The translations under genes and the position numbers were made by a program. The notes beneath the pieces are model-generated. The model made no database searches. It was given only the letters and a program-made list of their open reading frames with translations, and was not told the origin of the DNA. A DNA stretch of 64,000 bases from Owenia fusiformis (lineage: Eukaryota; Annelida; Polychaeta; Sabellida; Oweniidae), in contig CAIIXF020000009.1 in assembly GCA_903813345.2 (NCBI GenBank), positions 31,373,259-31,437,258 on the forward strand, given 5' to 3'. This document shows, in pieces, positions 46,001 to 53,800 of this stretch. The stretch's first letter is position 1; the number at the start of each line of letters is the position of its first letter.

Positions 46001-48733
46001 GTCAAATGGCATGGCTGGTATAGTAGAAAGTTCCCTTTAACTAAATATTCCTCTGTTTTAGTGGTTCTAATTTTCTAATAGTAATGCAAATTAAAATATG
46101 TCCAGTAAAAGAAAATGTTATCTGTCCAATACAAGAAAAGATATTTCACTTTTTGTGATTTTATAGCATGGGGACTATGGGCAATCACCCCGAACTAGAA
46201 ATCACATTTTCAAAAAAAATTAAATTTTCAAAGTTGATAAATAATTTATAAAATGATATTTCTAGTTGTACTTTGACTGAATTTGGAATATTTAATGACT
46301 TAAATCAAGATTATTTCTACTCGCATCTAGTCTATTTAAGCCCCTACCTGGGAAGGGGTGGGTTCCAGGCTCAATATCCCCAGCTTTCTAAAAATTAGTA
46401 TTCATCAATTTTTCGGAATGAGTTTATTTTAACATGTACCTGTGTCGTATTTGGACCAAATGCATAATCGAAGACATATCTCTTCTCCCTGGTTCTGTTT
46501 GCTCTGAGTATATCATCAGGATCCTCAGTAGGGTCTAGCAGCACAACCATCTACAACAGGACAATGGAACTACATTGTTATTAAAACTAAAAATATTAAT
46601 GCATCTCTAACGTTAAATTTCCAAGGTGAACATAAACATTATATGAATCCTAAATTTGACCAAACTGAAAATGTTTTGTCATCTTTTACTGGCCTAGATA
46701 TTTGGTTATAGTGACAGAATTGGAAGAAATATTTCTTGAATATATAATTGGTATAGTTTGTTATACACCCCAGTCATAAAAATTACTTAAAAGTAAAATA
46801 AATATTATTGTGTAATTAAAATGTTAATAGTGTATATTAAAATGTTAATGACATAATTATATTTCTCAATCAAGCCTAAAGTAAAAATATATTTAGATGC
46901 CCATGTTAATAGATATAGGAGAATACAAAAGGACGTATCCAAAACAGAATGAAAGAGATTTTAACTAAAGTAAGTTAGAAAAAATCATAGGTCGCTGGCT
47001 TTTTTTTAATTAAGACCCGATATTACTTATTGGGGAAGTATATCATAATGAAGATAAGACCTGATACAGTAGTATTGTTATATCTTACATTATTTTCAAC
47101 CTCATATGCAATGGTGCCTGCACCCAGAAGCTTCTCCTGGTCATTGTGAGGTCTGATCCTAACAGCAACCTACAAGTATGATAGCACTTAGTCAAGCACA
47201 CTATACAAGTATAGTTTTTGTAAGTAAATAAATACACATGGTTTATATTATGTTTCTTTGAACTCACATGGTTTGCTCCTTTGATCACAATGCATGATCA
47301 ATATGTAATATGGATGTTGTGTGATTTCTACATGTTTTTCTCTCTGTGTATTAATGTAATAAAATTGCAAATGGAAAAGTGCATAGAAATTTTTAAGATT
47401 TAGATTTTACACACTAAAAGCCAAATGTACATAACTTCTAAACCCTAAAATCAACCTTTAGAATTTTGCACTTTTAATGTTTCCCTTTGTAGTTTAATTT
47501 ACAAGTGCATTTAAATACAGTAAAACCTGTGTTCCACTTACAGAGGTGTTCCACCAACAGAGGTTCATTTAACATTAAGTCAATTGGTCTTAGGACTCTG
47601 AAAAGTGTTCCACTTACAGAGGTGTTCCACCAACAGAGGTTCATTTAACATTAAGTCAATTGGTCTTAGCACTCTGAAAAGTGTTCCACTTACAGAGGTG
47701 TTTCACTAAGAGGTTCATTAACATTAAGTCAATTGGTCTTAGGAGTCTTAAAAGTGTTCTACTTAAAGAGGTGTTCCATTATAGAGGTTCATTTAACATT
47801 AAATCAGTTGGTCTTGGGACTCTGAAGTGTTCCACTAACAGAGGTGTTCCACTTCAAAAACCTCTCCTTTTACGAGAACCTTTTTAAGACAAACTGTAAT
47901 AAAGGAGAGTAGAGAATTGAAATATAATATGGGGCATATATATGTCATTATATATTTCGTATTAAGGGATTTTTTCAAAAACCTCTCCTTTTACTAGAAC
48001 CTTTTTAAGACAAACTGTAATAAAGGAGCATAGAGAATTGAAATATAATATGGGGCATATATATGTCATTATATATGTTAGAAACATATTGTAAATAAAT
48101 GATGTCTTCTAGGTGGACTTTGGAATTTTATTTATTTATACGAGTTGATACTATAATAATTATTAATCAATATACATATATACATGTGATAAGTACTTAT
48201 TAAGTGCATTAAAGAATAATAAAATGTAGCATTTGTGTAACATAGGTGTTATCATTGACATTAAGATCTCATAATCCATTTAAAGTAATATCAAAGACAC
48301 AGTAATATTTATATGTAATTAATGACTTGATTGTATTAAATTCAATTGAAATATCAGTTTCTCATCACCCATTATAATTCTTATACTCATCATATCATTT
48401 TCAAACTAGCAATATAAAAGAAATTGGCAGAAGGCAGCTCTCACGATTGATGAATATACAGTTAAACCTGCCTTAGTGGAACAAGGAACATCTTTGTTAC
48501 CTCTAAAAAGTGTTCTACTTGGGAGGTGTTTCACTTATACAGGTTCATTTAACAGTAAGTCAGTTGGTCTTGGACCTCTGAAAAGTGTTCCACTAACGAA
48601 GGTGTTCCACCGAGAGGTGTCCCACTAACAGGTTTCACTGTAGTTATAACGTGTCACCCCCCCTCATGGAACAATGAATGATGCAGTTTATAAAAGAAAA
48701 ACTTACAGTTAGATTCTGTTCTGTTCCTTTCAT
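25033..48733 (-). CDS. KIF19: kinesin-like protein KIF19, complete 16-exon gene
   Basis: Kinesin-8-type motor that walks to the plus ends of ciliary microtubules and depolymerises them, limiting cilium length (known from mouse KIF19A). Exons (minus): 48733-48707, 47169-47089, 46550-46440, 43401-43314, 42637-42501, 32192-32070, 31111-30832, 30547-30191, 29899-29725, 29547-29310, 28938-28725, 28482-28349, 26951-26785, 26561-25789, 25504-25400, 25175-25033. This is 3153 bp, 1050 residues; all junctions are GT..AG in phase. Motor about residues 10-350: VAVRIRP, P-loop GATGAGKT (100-107), switch I NKTSSRSH (209-216), switch II DLAGSE (245-250), [17 protein letters not shown]. Coiled coil about 360-620 with [13 protein letters not shown], as in human KIF19; disordered basic tail after. 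Start MKGTEQNLT has an in-frame TAG upstream. Human KIF19 is 998 residues, so length fits. Confidence 0.94.
25789..26561 (-). CDS. KIF19: KIF19 exon 14: long disordered tail
   Basis: The largest exon (773 bp, residues 711-968). It is Ser-, Asn- and Gln-rich with Arg/Lys clusters ([16 protein letters not shown]) and no predicted domain. A basic tail of this kind could hold the motor on the lattice. Acceptor TTTTTTCAG, donor GTATGT. Poorly conserved outside close relatives, so function is inferred from position only. Confidence 0.88.
27192..28015. mobile_element. TTAA-flanked non-autonomous element, 824 bp
   Basis: In KIF19 intron 12. Ends AGTCCCCGTCTAAAGTTT and its inverted match (AAACTTTAGATGGGGACT) are flanked by TTAA on both sides (27188-27191, 28016-28019), the target of piggyBac-type transposases. 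There is no transposase frame. A 20-bp internal stretch near its right end also occurs at 7924. Confidence 0.8.
28150..28290. repeat. GGTACCGTAC-type short palindromic repeats
   Basis: Several drifting copies of ATGGTACYGTAC and GTACAGTACCATTTTGG in both orientations, just downstream of exon 12 in KIF19 intron 12. A small foldback cluster; non-coding. Confidence 0.55.
29127..29302. mobile_element. GTTCCACTT-family element at a KIF19 splice donor
   Basis: In KIF19 intron 10. Inverted ends TTGAAACCTGTGAAGTGGAA and the match to TACAGTAAAACC enclose CAGAGTCCCAAGACCAATTG and GTGGAACACCTC. The right end (TTTTACTGTA) stops about 7 bp from the exon 10 donor at 29309. One of five loci of this family, all in KIF19 introns. 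Confidence 0.7.
29965..30106. repeat. 77-bp tandem duplication in KIF19 intron 8
   Basis: CTGAAATTTTACATT...AAACAGACAT...GTGAAATTTAAGTTTTATG occurs at 29965 and again at 30042 with few changes. Confidence 0.75.
30832..31111 (-). CDS. KIF19: KIF19 exon 7: switch I and switch II of the motor
   Basis: Encodes [20 protein letters not shown], the nucleotide sensor [18 protein letters not shown], then [18 protein letters not shown]. These read the gamma-phosphate of ATP and couple it to microtubule binding. All catalytic residues are present. The Cys codon is split (T|GT) with exon 8, whose start gives [20 protein letters not shown]. Confidence 0.94.
32238..32392 (-). repeat. short member of the ATGTCACCAC-ended repeat family (copy A)
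   Basis: Read on the minus strand it starts CATTAACATGCAAAATGTCA, continues CTACCTGCTATTTGTTACAG, has a run of 19 As, then GTTGGAGAC and ends CAATATGTCACCACTT. Ends match copies at 35695-37523 and 38332-38438. Non-autonomous. Confidence 0.7.
33371..34402 (+). mobile_element. mariner-like transposon, broken transposase
   Basis: Perfect 27-bp terminal inverted repeats (33371-33397 and 34376-34402, starting CGAGGGGGGATTCATAAGTA) flanked by TA on both sides. On the plus strand 33754-33945 encodes a helix-turn-helix like the mariner N-terminus ([20 protein letters not shown] ... ESTVYRWY). Downstream frames carry further scraps ([15 protein letters not shown]) broken by stops and frame changes. 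At about 1.03 kb it is shorter than an intact mariner and cannot make a full DDE/D enzyme. The matching ends suggest recent movement in trans, or a young copy. Confidence 0.85.
35095..35460. repeat. ~44-bp minisatellite, TGCCAATTGCCAAATGCC
   Basis: About eight units of ATGCCAATTGCCAAATGCC plus AGTTGCTCCTTTAATTCAAC with deletions. In KIF19 intron 5, directly upstream of the satellite-bearing element. Confidence 0.85.
35695..37523 (+). mobile_element. satellite-bearing member of the ATGTCACCAC-ended family (copy B)
   Basis: Starts CATTAACATGACAAAATGTC with ACCACC, and ends GACCATAACAATATGTCACC then a hairpin (GTCACCACTTTTGGTGGTGAC). Between them about twelve units of roughly 120-150 bp contain GAAGGTCAAATGTCAAATC, TAAAGTCAGATTTGAA, GAACATGTAGATGATTTTG and CAATTTGAAGCAAGTTGAAA. 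A short GACGCCGGACGCC run precedes the 3' end. Conserved ends, a 3' hairpin and a tandem-repeat core fit non-autonomous Helitron/Helentron-type elements such as oyster pearl repeats; that assignment is inference. Confidence 0.75.
37991..38092. repeat. small hairpin element, ~27-bp arms
   Basis: TAGCCTTGCCCAAGTCGGTC at the left and GACTTGGGCAAGACTA at the right are inverted copies around a loop of about 25 bp. Probable tiny MITE in KIF19 intron 5. Confidence 0.75.
38332..38438 (+). repeat. short member of the ATGTCACCAC-ended family (copy C)
   Basis: 107 bp: CATTAACATGCAAAATTTCA, CCACCTGTCATTTGTCACAG, GTTGGAGAC, CAATATGTCACCAC and the hairpin ATATGGTGGTGACAT. It lacks the satellite core of copy B but shares interior with copy A. 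Confidence 0.8.
39170..40678. mobile_element. 1.5 kb element with ~55-bp terminal inverted repeats
   Basis: Left end CACGGGATACCAGAGTATCC, CGCGTATATTGAGTATGACC, GGTTCTTAGGCT; the right end is the inverse with about three mismatches. Inside, CGGTGTAGAATACGAGTGTA with TGCGGTGCATGA is duplicated near 39650 and 39705. No transposase frame is visible, so probably non-autonomous. In KIF19 intron 5. Confidence 0.85.
41940..42320. repeat. hairpin-containing repeat near KIF19 exon 5
   Basis: 42232-42303 is a near-palindrome (CCCTCGTGAGATATGCACAT ... ATGTGCTTATCTCCCTC) that can fold into a ~33-bp stem. TTTATCCTATGCCAAG at 41941 and CTTGGTATAGGATAAAG at 42179 are inverted copies around related sequence. 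Non-coding. Confidence 0.65.
42674..42833. mobile_element. GTTCCACTT-family element, KIF19 intron 4
   Basis: GTAAGACCTGTCTAAGTGGA, TTTGGTACCTCTAAAAAGTG, GTTCATTTAACATTAAGTCA and GTTCCACTTTTAGTGG occur in the family order. The right end is eroded. Confidence 0.65.
43770..43935. mobile_element. GTTCCACTT-family element, KIF19 intron 3
   Basis: The most complete copy: AGTGGAACCTGTTAAATGGA at one end, TTGAACAGGTTTTACTCTA at the other, with AGAGTCCTAACACCAAT and TTTTTAGAGGTAC between. Confidence 0.7.
43947..44022. repeat. 15-bp microsatellite-like array
   Basis: CTTGTTATTGCACTT repeated five times, nearly exact, immediately after the element at 43770-43935. Confidence 0.9.
44886..45600. repeat. 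~400-bp direct segmental duplication in KIF19 intron 3
   Basis: 44886-45205 and 45288-45600 share the order TTTTCATTTATTTTGCT, TAATACTGAAAATGATTT, AAGTAAACTTCCTTTCTCTA, GACTCACAGACAAAT and TTTTTCATCAATAGATGT. Many substitutions, so an old event. Between the copies is a piece (CAAAAACCTCTCCTTTTACT) of the unit duplicated at 47856-48080. Confidence 0.8.
47516..47853. repeat. tandem array of GTTCCACTT-family units, KIF19 intron 1
   Basis: Three to four units of about 92 bp: GTTCCACTTACAGAGGTGTT, CATTTAACATTAAGTCAATT, GGTCTTAGGACTCTGAAAAG. It starts ACAGTAAAACCTG. Elsewhere the unit is single, so it expanded here. Confidence 0.85.
47856..48080. repeat. ~121-bp tandem duplication, KIF19 intron 1
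   Basis: CAAAAACCTCTCCTTTTAC, AAGACAAACTGTAATAAAGG and ATATGGGGCATATATATGTC occur twice with very few differences, so the duplication is young. A third partial copy is at 45248-45284. Confidence 0.85.
48458..48644. mobile_element. GTTCCACTT-family element, KIF19 intron 1
   Basis: Ends TACAGTTAAACCTG and CAGGTTTCACTGTA form a clear terminal inverted repeat beginning TA. Interior TTACCTCTAAAAAGTGTTC and CAGTTGGTCTTGGACCTC match the other copies. Confidence 0.75.
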
Positions 48734-49520
48734 ACTAGTAAGGAATAGTAAATGTTGACTTGCCAACTACCTGCCATCGCATTGTTCTAAAATATACGTC
48801 TCATCTTATATTCAAGACCTATTATACCATGTGTATTTGGACGTCCATTACTATATTCGTATCTCCATTATAAACAAAAACATTGAGACTTCGATTAGAA
48901 ACAGACACTTCATTCATTTAGCCCATTTTAGAGCCAGCGTGCCAGTTTGTTGATATTTCATTCCGATGTTGTGCTCATATTTTCACAGGTAACATATTAG
49001 CGATCACGGTTGTCATTCCTGAATCATTCTGATTTACCTGAAATAAAATTAAGACTGTATTTATTCTATCAGAGAAAACGCCAATCAATACAATCCAGCC
49101 TCGTTTTCAAATTGGCCTCTTACCAAGATAAGCAGACGATATTGATTGCTCACATTATCATTTCATAATTAGGCCTAGTTATCCGATCCACTCGGATGAA
49201 AAAATAAAGTAATATTTTGGATTTATTGAGTACGGTACAAAGTAGGATTTCAACTGTATTTTCATCACCCCAACCTTCTAGAAAGGAAGGTGATAGACAC
49301 ACATAACTTGTTATTATTTAATCAAGTTATGTTATTTTATTACCATAGTTACAGACCATCTCCCACATAGCTTTAAATTAAAAGATATTACCTGTTTATC
49401 GCTTTCATTAATTAACACGATCTGTAGGCGACCCGGGTAGGCGACTCTGGAACAAGTAACAAACAAAAACAAGTCACCGGTAGAATCGGGAACATCGTCG
49501 CAATCTTTTGTTTTAACTGA
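48707..49520 (-). other. possible KIF19 5' UTR exons and promoter region
   Basis: The start exon can be extended upstream to an acceptor TTTATTTCAG before 49037. A further donor, GATAAACAG|GTAATATC, lies at 49392 and would end a non-coding first exon of the 49.4-49.5 kb region. The open frame there (49332-49571) has no recognised domain. Plausible but unproven without transcripts. Confidence 0.35.
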
Positions 49521-50892
49521 ACTGACATTTGTTTTTAATATTTGATCTGAGGTAACTGCATTTACATGCATGCTGACTAAGTCTTTCTAATCATTTGATT
49601 TTTTATTTCAGTTAATGTGTCACAATGTTTTTCTATTAATTATGTTCAATGTAGGCATTTTTCCTCGCCTAGTAACGATAACGACTAGTATGAATCTTCA
49701 AAAAGGCTGCAGACAATCTTATAATACATATTTTCAGGAAAAATGAATGCAATTTTGTCAAATAAATATTCCTTCTTACTTTTTACAATGAGATCAATTG
49801 TTCCTCTCGTTGAATGTATGTAATACACATTTTTCTGAACAACCTCATGATCGTTTATCAGATGCAGTACCGTGCAATGTATGCTTACACGATGAACGTC
49901 ACAGATTCAACGAACTGTAAATGGAAACATTTTCATTACTTTATTTTAAAGAAAATGAACACTTTTTAATTGACAAATCCTCTTATTTTTTGTTAAAAAA
50001 GGAATGACTTTGAAACTTATAAAAATTACAGGCAACGTTTGTGTTTAAACACAGGCCAAATATTTGGAAAATATTCCTGATAGTTACAGCAAACTACGGA
50101 ATGGATGAAGCTATCCGTAGAAATCTTTTTATTTGTCGCTAGAAAGTGCTTTTTCCAAATATTTTTCAATGTTTTTGGCCATTTTGCAAATTCAGAAACG
50201 GAGACAATGAAGATTTCATCACAACTGATAAAGACAGTCCTAAATGAAAAATAAGTTGTATTTTTGTGTCCACCTTTATTTTGATAATCGTGGATTTAAC
50301 TGAATTCGGGTACTCCTCGTGCCAGTGCTTACATCATAATATAACGATTACCGATATCCCTTAAGCATGTAATAAAAGAGTTCAGATCCAATGTACCCCT
50401 CTTAGCAGTTTAGCACTCAAGAACCTTGTTAAACCTAAATGCGCTCTTTGTCATACGTTTGTTTCCGGCCTCAAAACTGACATGAGCAATCAATTGAAGA
50501 TAACCCGAACTGTGAAAAAACTATTTGTCTCCAAGAGATGGCTAAGTATGATTGCACTGAACGAATCGCTCGGAGATTGGCATTCAATATCTGATGATAT
50601 ACTGGATAGATTGACATTGTAATGGACGGATGCATTCAGTTGTTTCTATTTTCTTGTTTAGTTGTTTCAAGATTGTCTTGGCAATGATGGCGAAAATAAT
50701 TACTATCTGCGGACCTGAATATCTATTTCTCCAGGACTTAAATAGATGTCATGACTAACTCATCTGCCTACTTGTAACTTGTACGTACGACATCAATGTT
50801 GAAAGTGAATGCCATCTATTTAACATATATGATTAAAACTCTCTTCTCCTAGTGTCAAATATTTATCAACCAGTCAATCATCACACATCACA

Positions 50893-51535
50893 CCGGGAGT
50901 CAGTACCCCACTGGCGGATCTGGGGGCCTGGGGGTCTGGGACATCCCCCCCTTGGGTGAGCCCAGAAAAAATTGGGCCCATGGACATCAAAATTTGGGCC
51001 CACTTTGGGGTTTTAGGGGCCTTTTTTCTCTGACCTGGAATTTGCCCCCCCCCTTGTTGGTTCCCAGATCCGTTCCTGGTACTCCCCCTATACTTAAAGA
51101 CTAATATTATATTGATCTATTCCTATCTATTCCTATCAAGGACTTTCAAGAATTTCGCACCCTTTGAAAGCTGAATATCACGATATTCTACAGATCTCAA
51201 TGAAGGAAATGTTTTAGGAAATAAGATAAAACAACACAATTACAATACAATACAACATAACATGGGGATGTGTATTGTTGGGGGTGGGCGGCATGGGCTT
51301 GTAGATCAGTTATAACATAATATAACGCATGGCCGATGGCTTAGAGTGTGTTAAATACCTATAAACACTATAAAAGTATAAATATCTTCACGGCGTGGAA
51401 ACATCGGGAGTCAGTAACAACCCTCCCCCCCTCCCCCCTTCCCCCCTCCCCCCTCCCCCTATACTTATAGCAGAGACAAAACATATATTGATCCATCAAT
51501 TTCTAGCAAGAACTTTCAAGAATTTCGCTTCGCAC
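50893..51535. repeat. duplicated repeat, first copy interrupted by a hAT-like MITE
   Basis: CGGGAGTCAGTA..., CCCCCTATACTTA, ATATTGATC and ACTTTCAAGAATTTCGC occur in order at 50893-51165 and again at 51404-51535. In the first copy about 170 bp (50909-51080) is inserted: ends CTGGCGGATCTGGG and CCCAGATCCGTTCCTGG are imperfect inverted repeats close to the CAGTGGCGGATC ends of hAT elements. The flanks TACCCCAC and TACTCCCC could be an eroded 8-bp target duplication. Confidence 0.65.
51421..51467. repeat. C-run tract, possible G-quadruplex on the minus strand
   Basis: Six or so runs of five to six Cs separated by single T or TT. The minus strand therefore has consecutive G runs able to form stacked quadruplexes; formation is inference. 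Confidence 0.6.
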
Positions 51536-52631
51536 AGTTTTTTCACTTAAAAGTGTACAGTGGCTACATCAATTATTCTTCTGTTTCATTTTGTTGAGGC
51601 CAGTTCTGATCCAAAATTATTCAAAATAGTCCCTTTACTGCGTACTGAACGGACTGCTCTGAAATTGTCAAATACCTTCAGTTTAATTAAGATTGGAACC
51701 AGCAACGTATGGTGGTATGGAACGTATTCCGAGCGTTCGGTTACAGACGTTTGTTAATGTTAACGCCTAGCTGTGTTATTTAACGTTCAAACATAAAATG
51801 CGGGGCATAACAAGTACAAGTGATGAAGACATCTTGTCTTCACCCAAGCCATAACTGCATGGATGCCCTGGATTTATTGTTGGCATCTAACGTTCAAGTG
51901 TATATTTTAAATCTATTTACTGCTTAACCATTAACTTGCAAATGTCAATCAAAACGTGTGTATATAGAAACCGGTGTCAATGATCTCGTCTTTGTTAACT
52001 TACCTAATGGCTATCTGATTCTAGGAGAACATTAGATGTAATTAACGCTAATTCAATATATAAAGTGAAAGTTATGTCTTCTATAATTCATTTGCATTAG
52101 ATACCATGGTAATACAATGGATGGAGCTTCTAAATTGTTTATACACAACTCGAAACGCTGTTATTTTAATTGATCGTTAATGATGACTCTCATATTTCTG
52201 TGTTTCCATTACTATATAGTAACTTCAGAAACTATGAATGTGCGTATTATGTATATATGATAGAATGGGCGCTATTTTTCTTTTAATGTTTCTGTAATTT
52301 GATAACGCTCAAATCTGCGATTATGGATTATTTTATAAAGCAAATAAATTTTATATTTAACGAGTTCATTAATATTCGTTATGAACCAATTAGTATTTTT
52401 TCCTTTGCTTAATGTGTTTTCAAAAACGTTATTATCATTAATATATATAATATATATACTCGTTGCTTTAATTTTACCTGGTTTACAAATATGTTGTCTC
52501 GAAAAAGATTCACGACACCTAACAAATACTAAACAAATAGTGCAGTTAATTTTTTAAAGTGAAAAAATCATATATCCACATGTAAAAATGTAAGTTTGAG
52601 GAAGCTGTAACAAGGACAAGGGTCAATCTCA

Positions 52632-52746
52632 CATAGGCCCCGGGAAAATGTATAAAAATCTAGTCGAATTCCATGACAAGTCTCATTTCATACATTGAAC
52701 TCCATTTTTACACATGTTCCTGGGTCCTATGTTCACAATTCTGCAC
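52632..52746. repeat. imperfect 115-bp palindrome
   Basis: CACATAGGCCCCGGGAAAAT and ATGTTCCTGGGTCCTATGT are inverted copies that continue inward through TATAAAAATC/TTTTTACAC. Probable MITE in the spacer upstream of KIF19. Confidence 0.6.
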
Positions 52747-53654
52747 TGAATTACTCATTCATGCGCCCCCTCTCAACCAAGAGAATGGAGATGAGAGTAC
52801 ATAAAGAGTTCCCTCATATAATTGACTCTTCTCATCGGACATAATGATGTCAAGATCAAAAGATCATGTGACGACCGTGACCTTGCCCAACGTGACTCAG
52901 CCTAGCAGGTGTATCTCAACTACTGAATATGTACGTTTACATGTACTCGTATTTCTATTTTTCACTTACCCGTGACCAATATTGGAAAACCACCCATGGT
53001 GTCCATAGCAATATTTACACATTCAACTCGACCTTTAAGTCGTAATAACTCTCTTAAAGACATACGATTCTTCACGTACTTAACCTTAGGCTGATTTTAA
53101 TTTAATTTCCAGATATGATTAGTCAATAAATATAACAAATTGCACAAAAACGTCACTAGAACAATTATTCGAAGAAATGAAGGGAGGGCTGCATTACACA
53201 GATCTTACAAAAGTCTATGGTGTGTCACTTTTTACCCCGAAGCGTGCAATTTTGCCCAGGTATACACGTCAAATTTGATCAATGAAATCCCCGGGCCATA
53301 GATCCAATTATAAATTAATAGGTTTTCATTGAATTACATTAATTACTTATGTCTGCAATTTCGGGTTATTTTACAGCGTCTGTTAGATAAGCCCTGTAAA
53401 AAATACTTTTCAGATTACTTTGATATTTCATGTGAAATATGTGACAATTCAGCGATCACAACGACCAACGCTGGCACATTACATTACTGCATTTACCAAA
53501 ACCAAAAATACAAACAAAAAGAAGAACATTAACAGTTTAATATTAAGTCTTTGTGTACCCCTAATGAATAACAAAAAAGTGAATAAAAGATGGTGCGGAC
53601 TGCGGACCTTTATGCAAAAGTACATAAGATAGGAGCTAACTAAAATTTAGGCAT

Positions 53655-53800
53655 CAGTTAAGCTTTAATGTCCCTATTCTTACTGTTGAAAATGGATTCG
53701 AGCAATACTATCGCACATAATCTACTTGTTGAGACTCGATATCAACTTGAGTTCTTCCGAGACAATGAGGATTTTGAATCTATCCCCATGCTGACATAAC
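53655..53800. repeat. diverged dispersed repeat, partner at 14585-14720
   Basis: CTATTCTTACTGTTGAAAAT, AATCTACTTGTTGAGACTC, CAACTTGAGTTCTTCCGAGA line up with the copy in ERI2. Confidence 0.55.

Noticed and set aside
49332-49571. 79-codon minus-strand frame upstream of KIF19
   Set aside because: No recognised domain; the KIF19 start exon has an in-frame stop upstream, so it could at most be 5' UTR.
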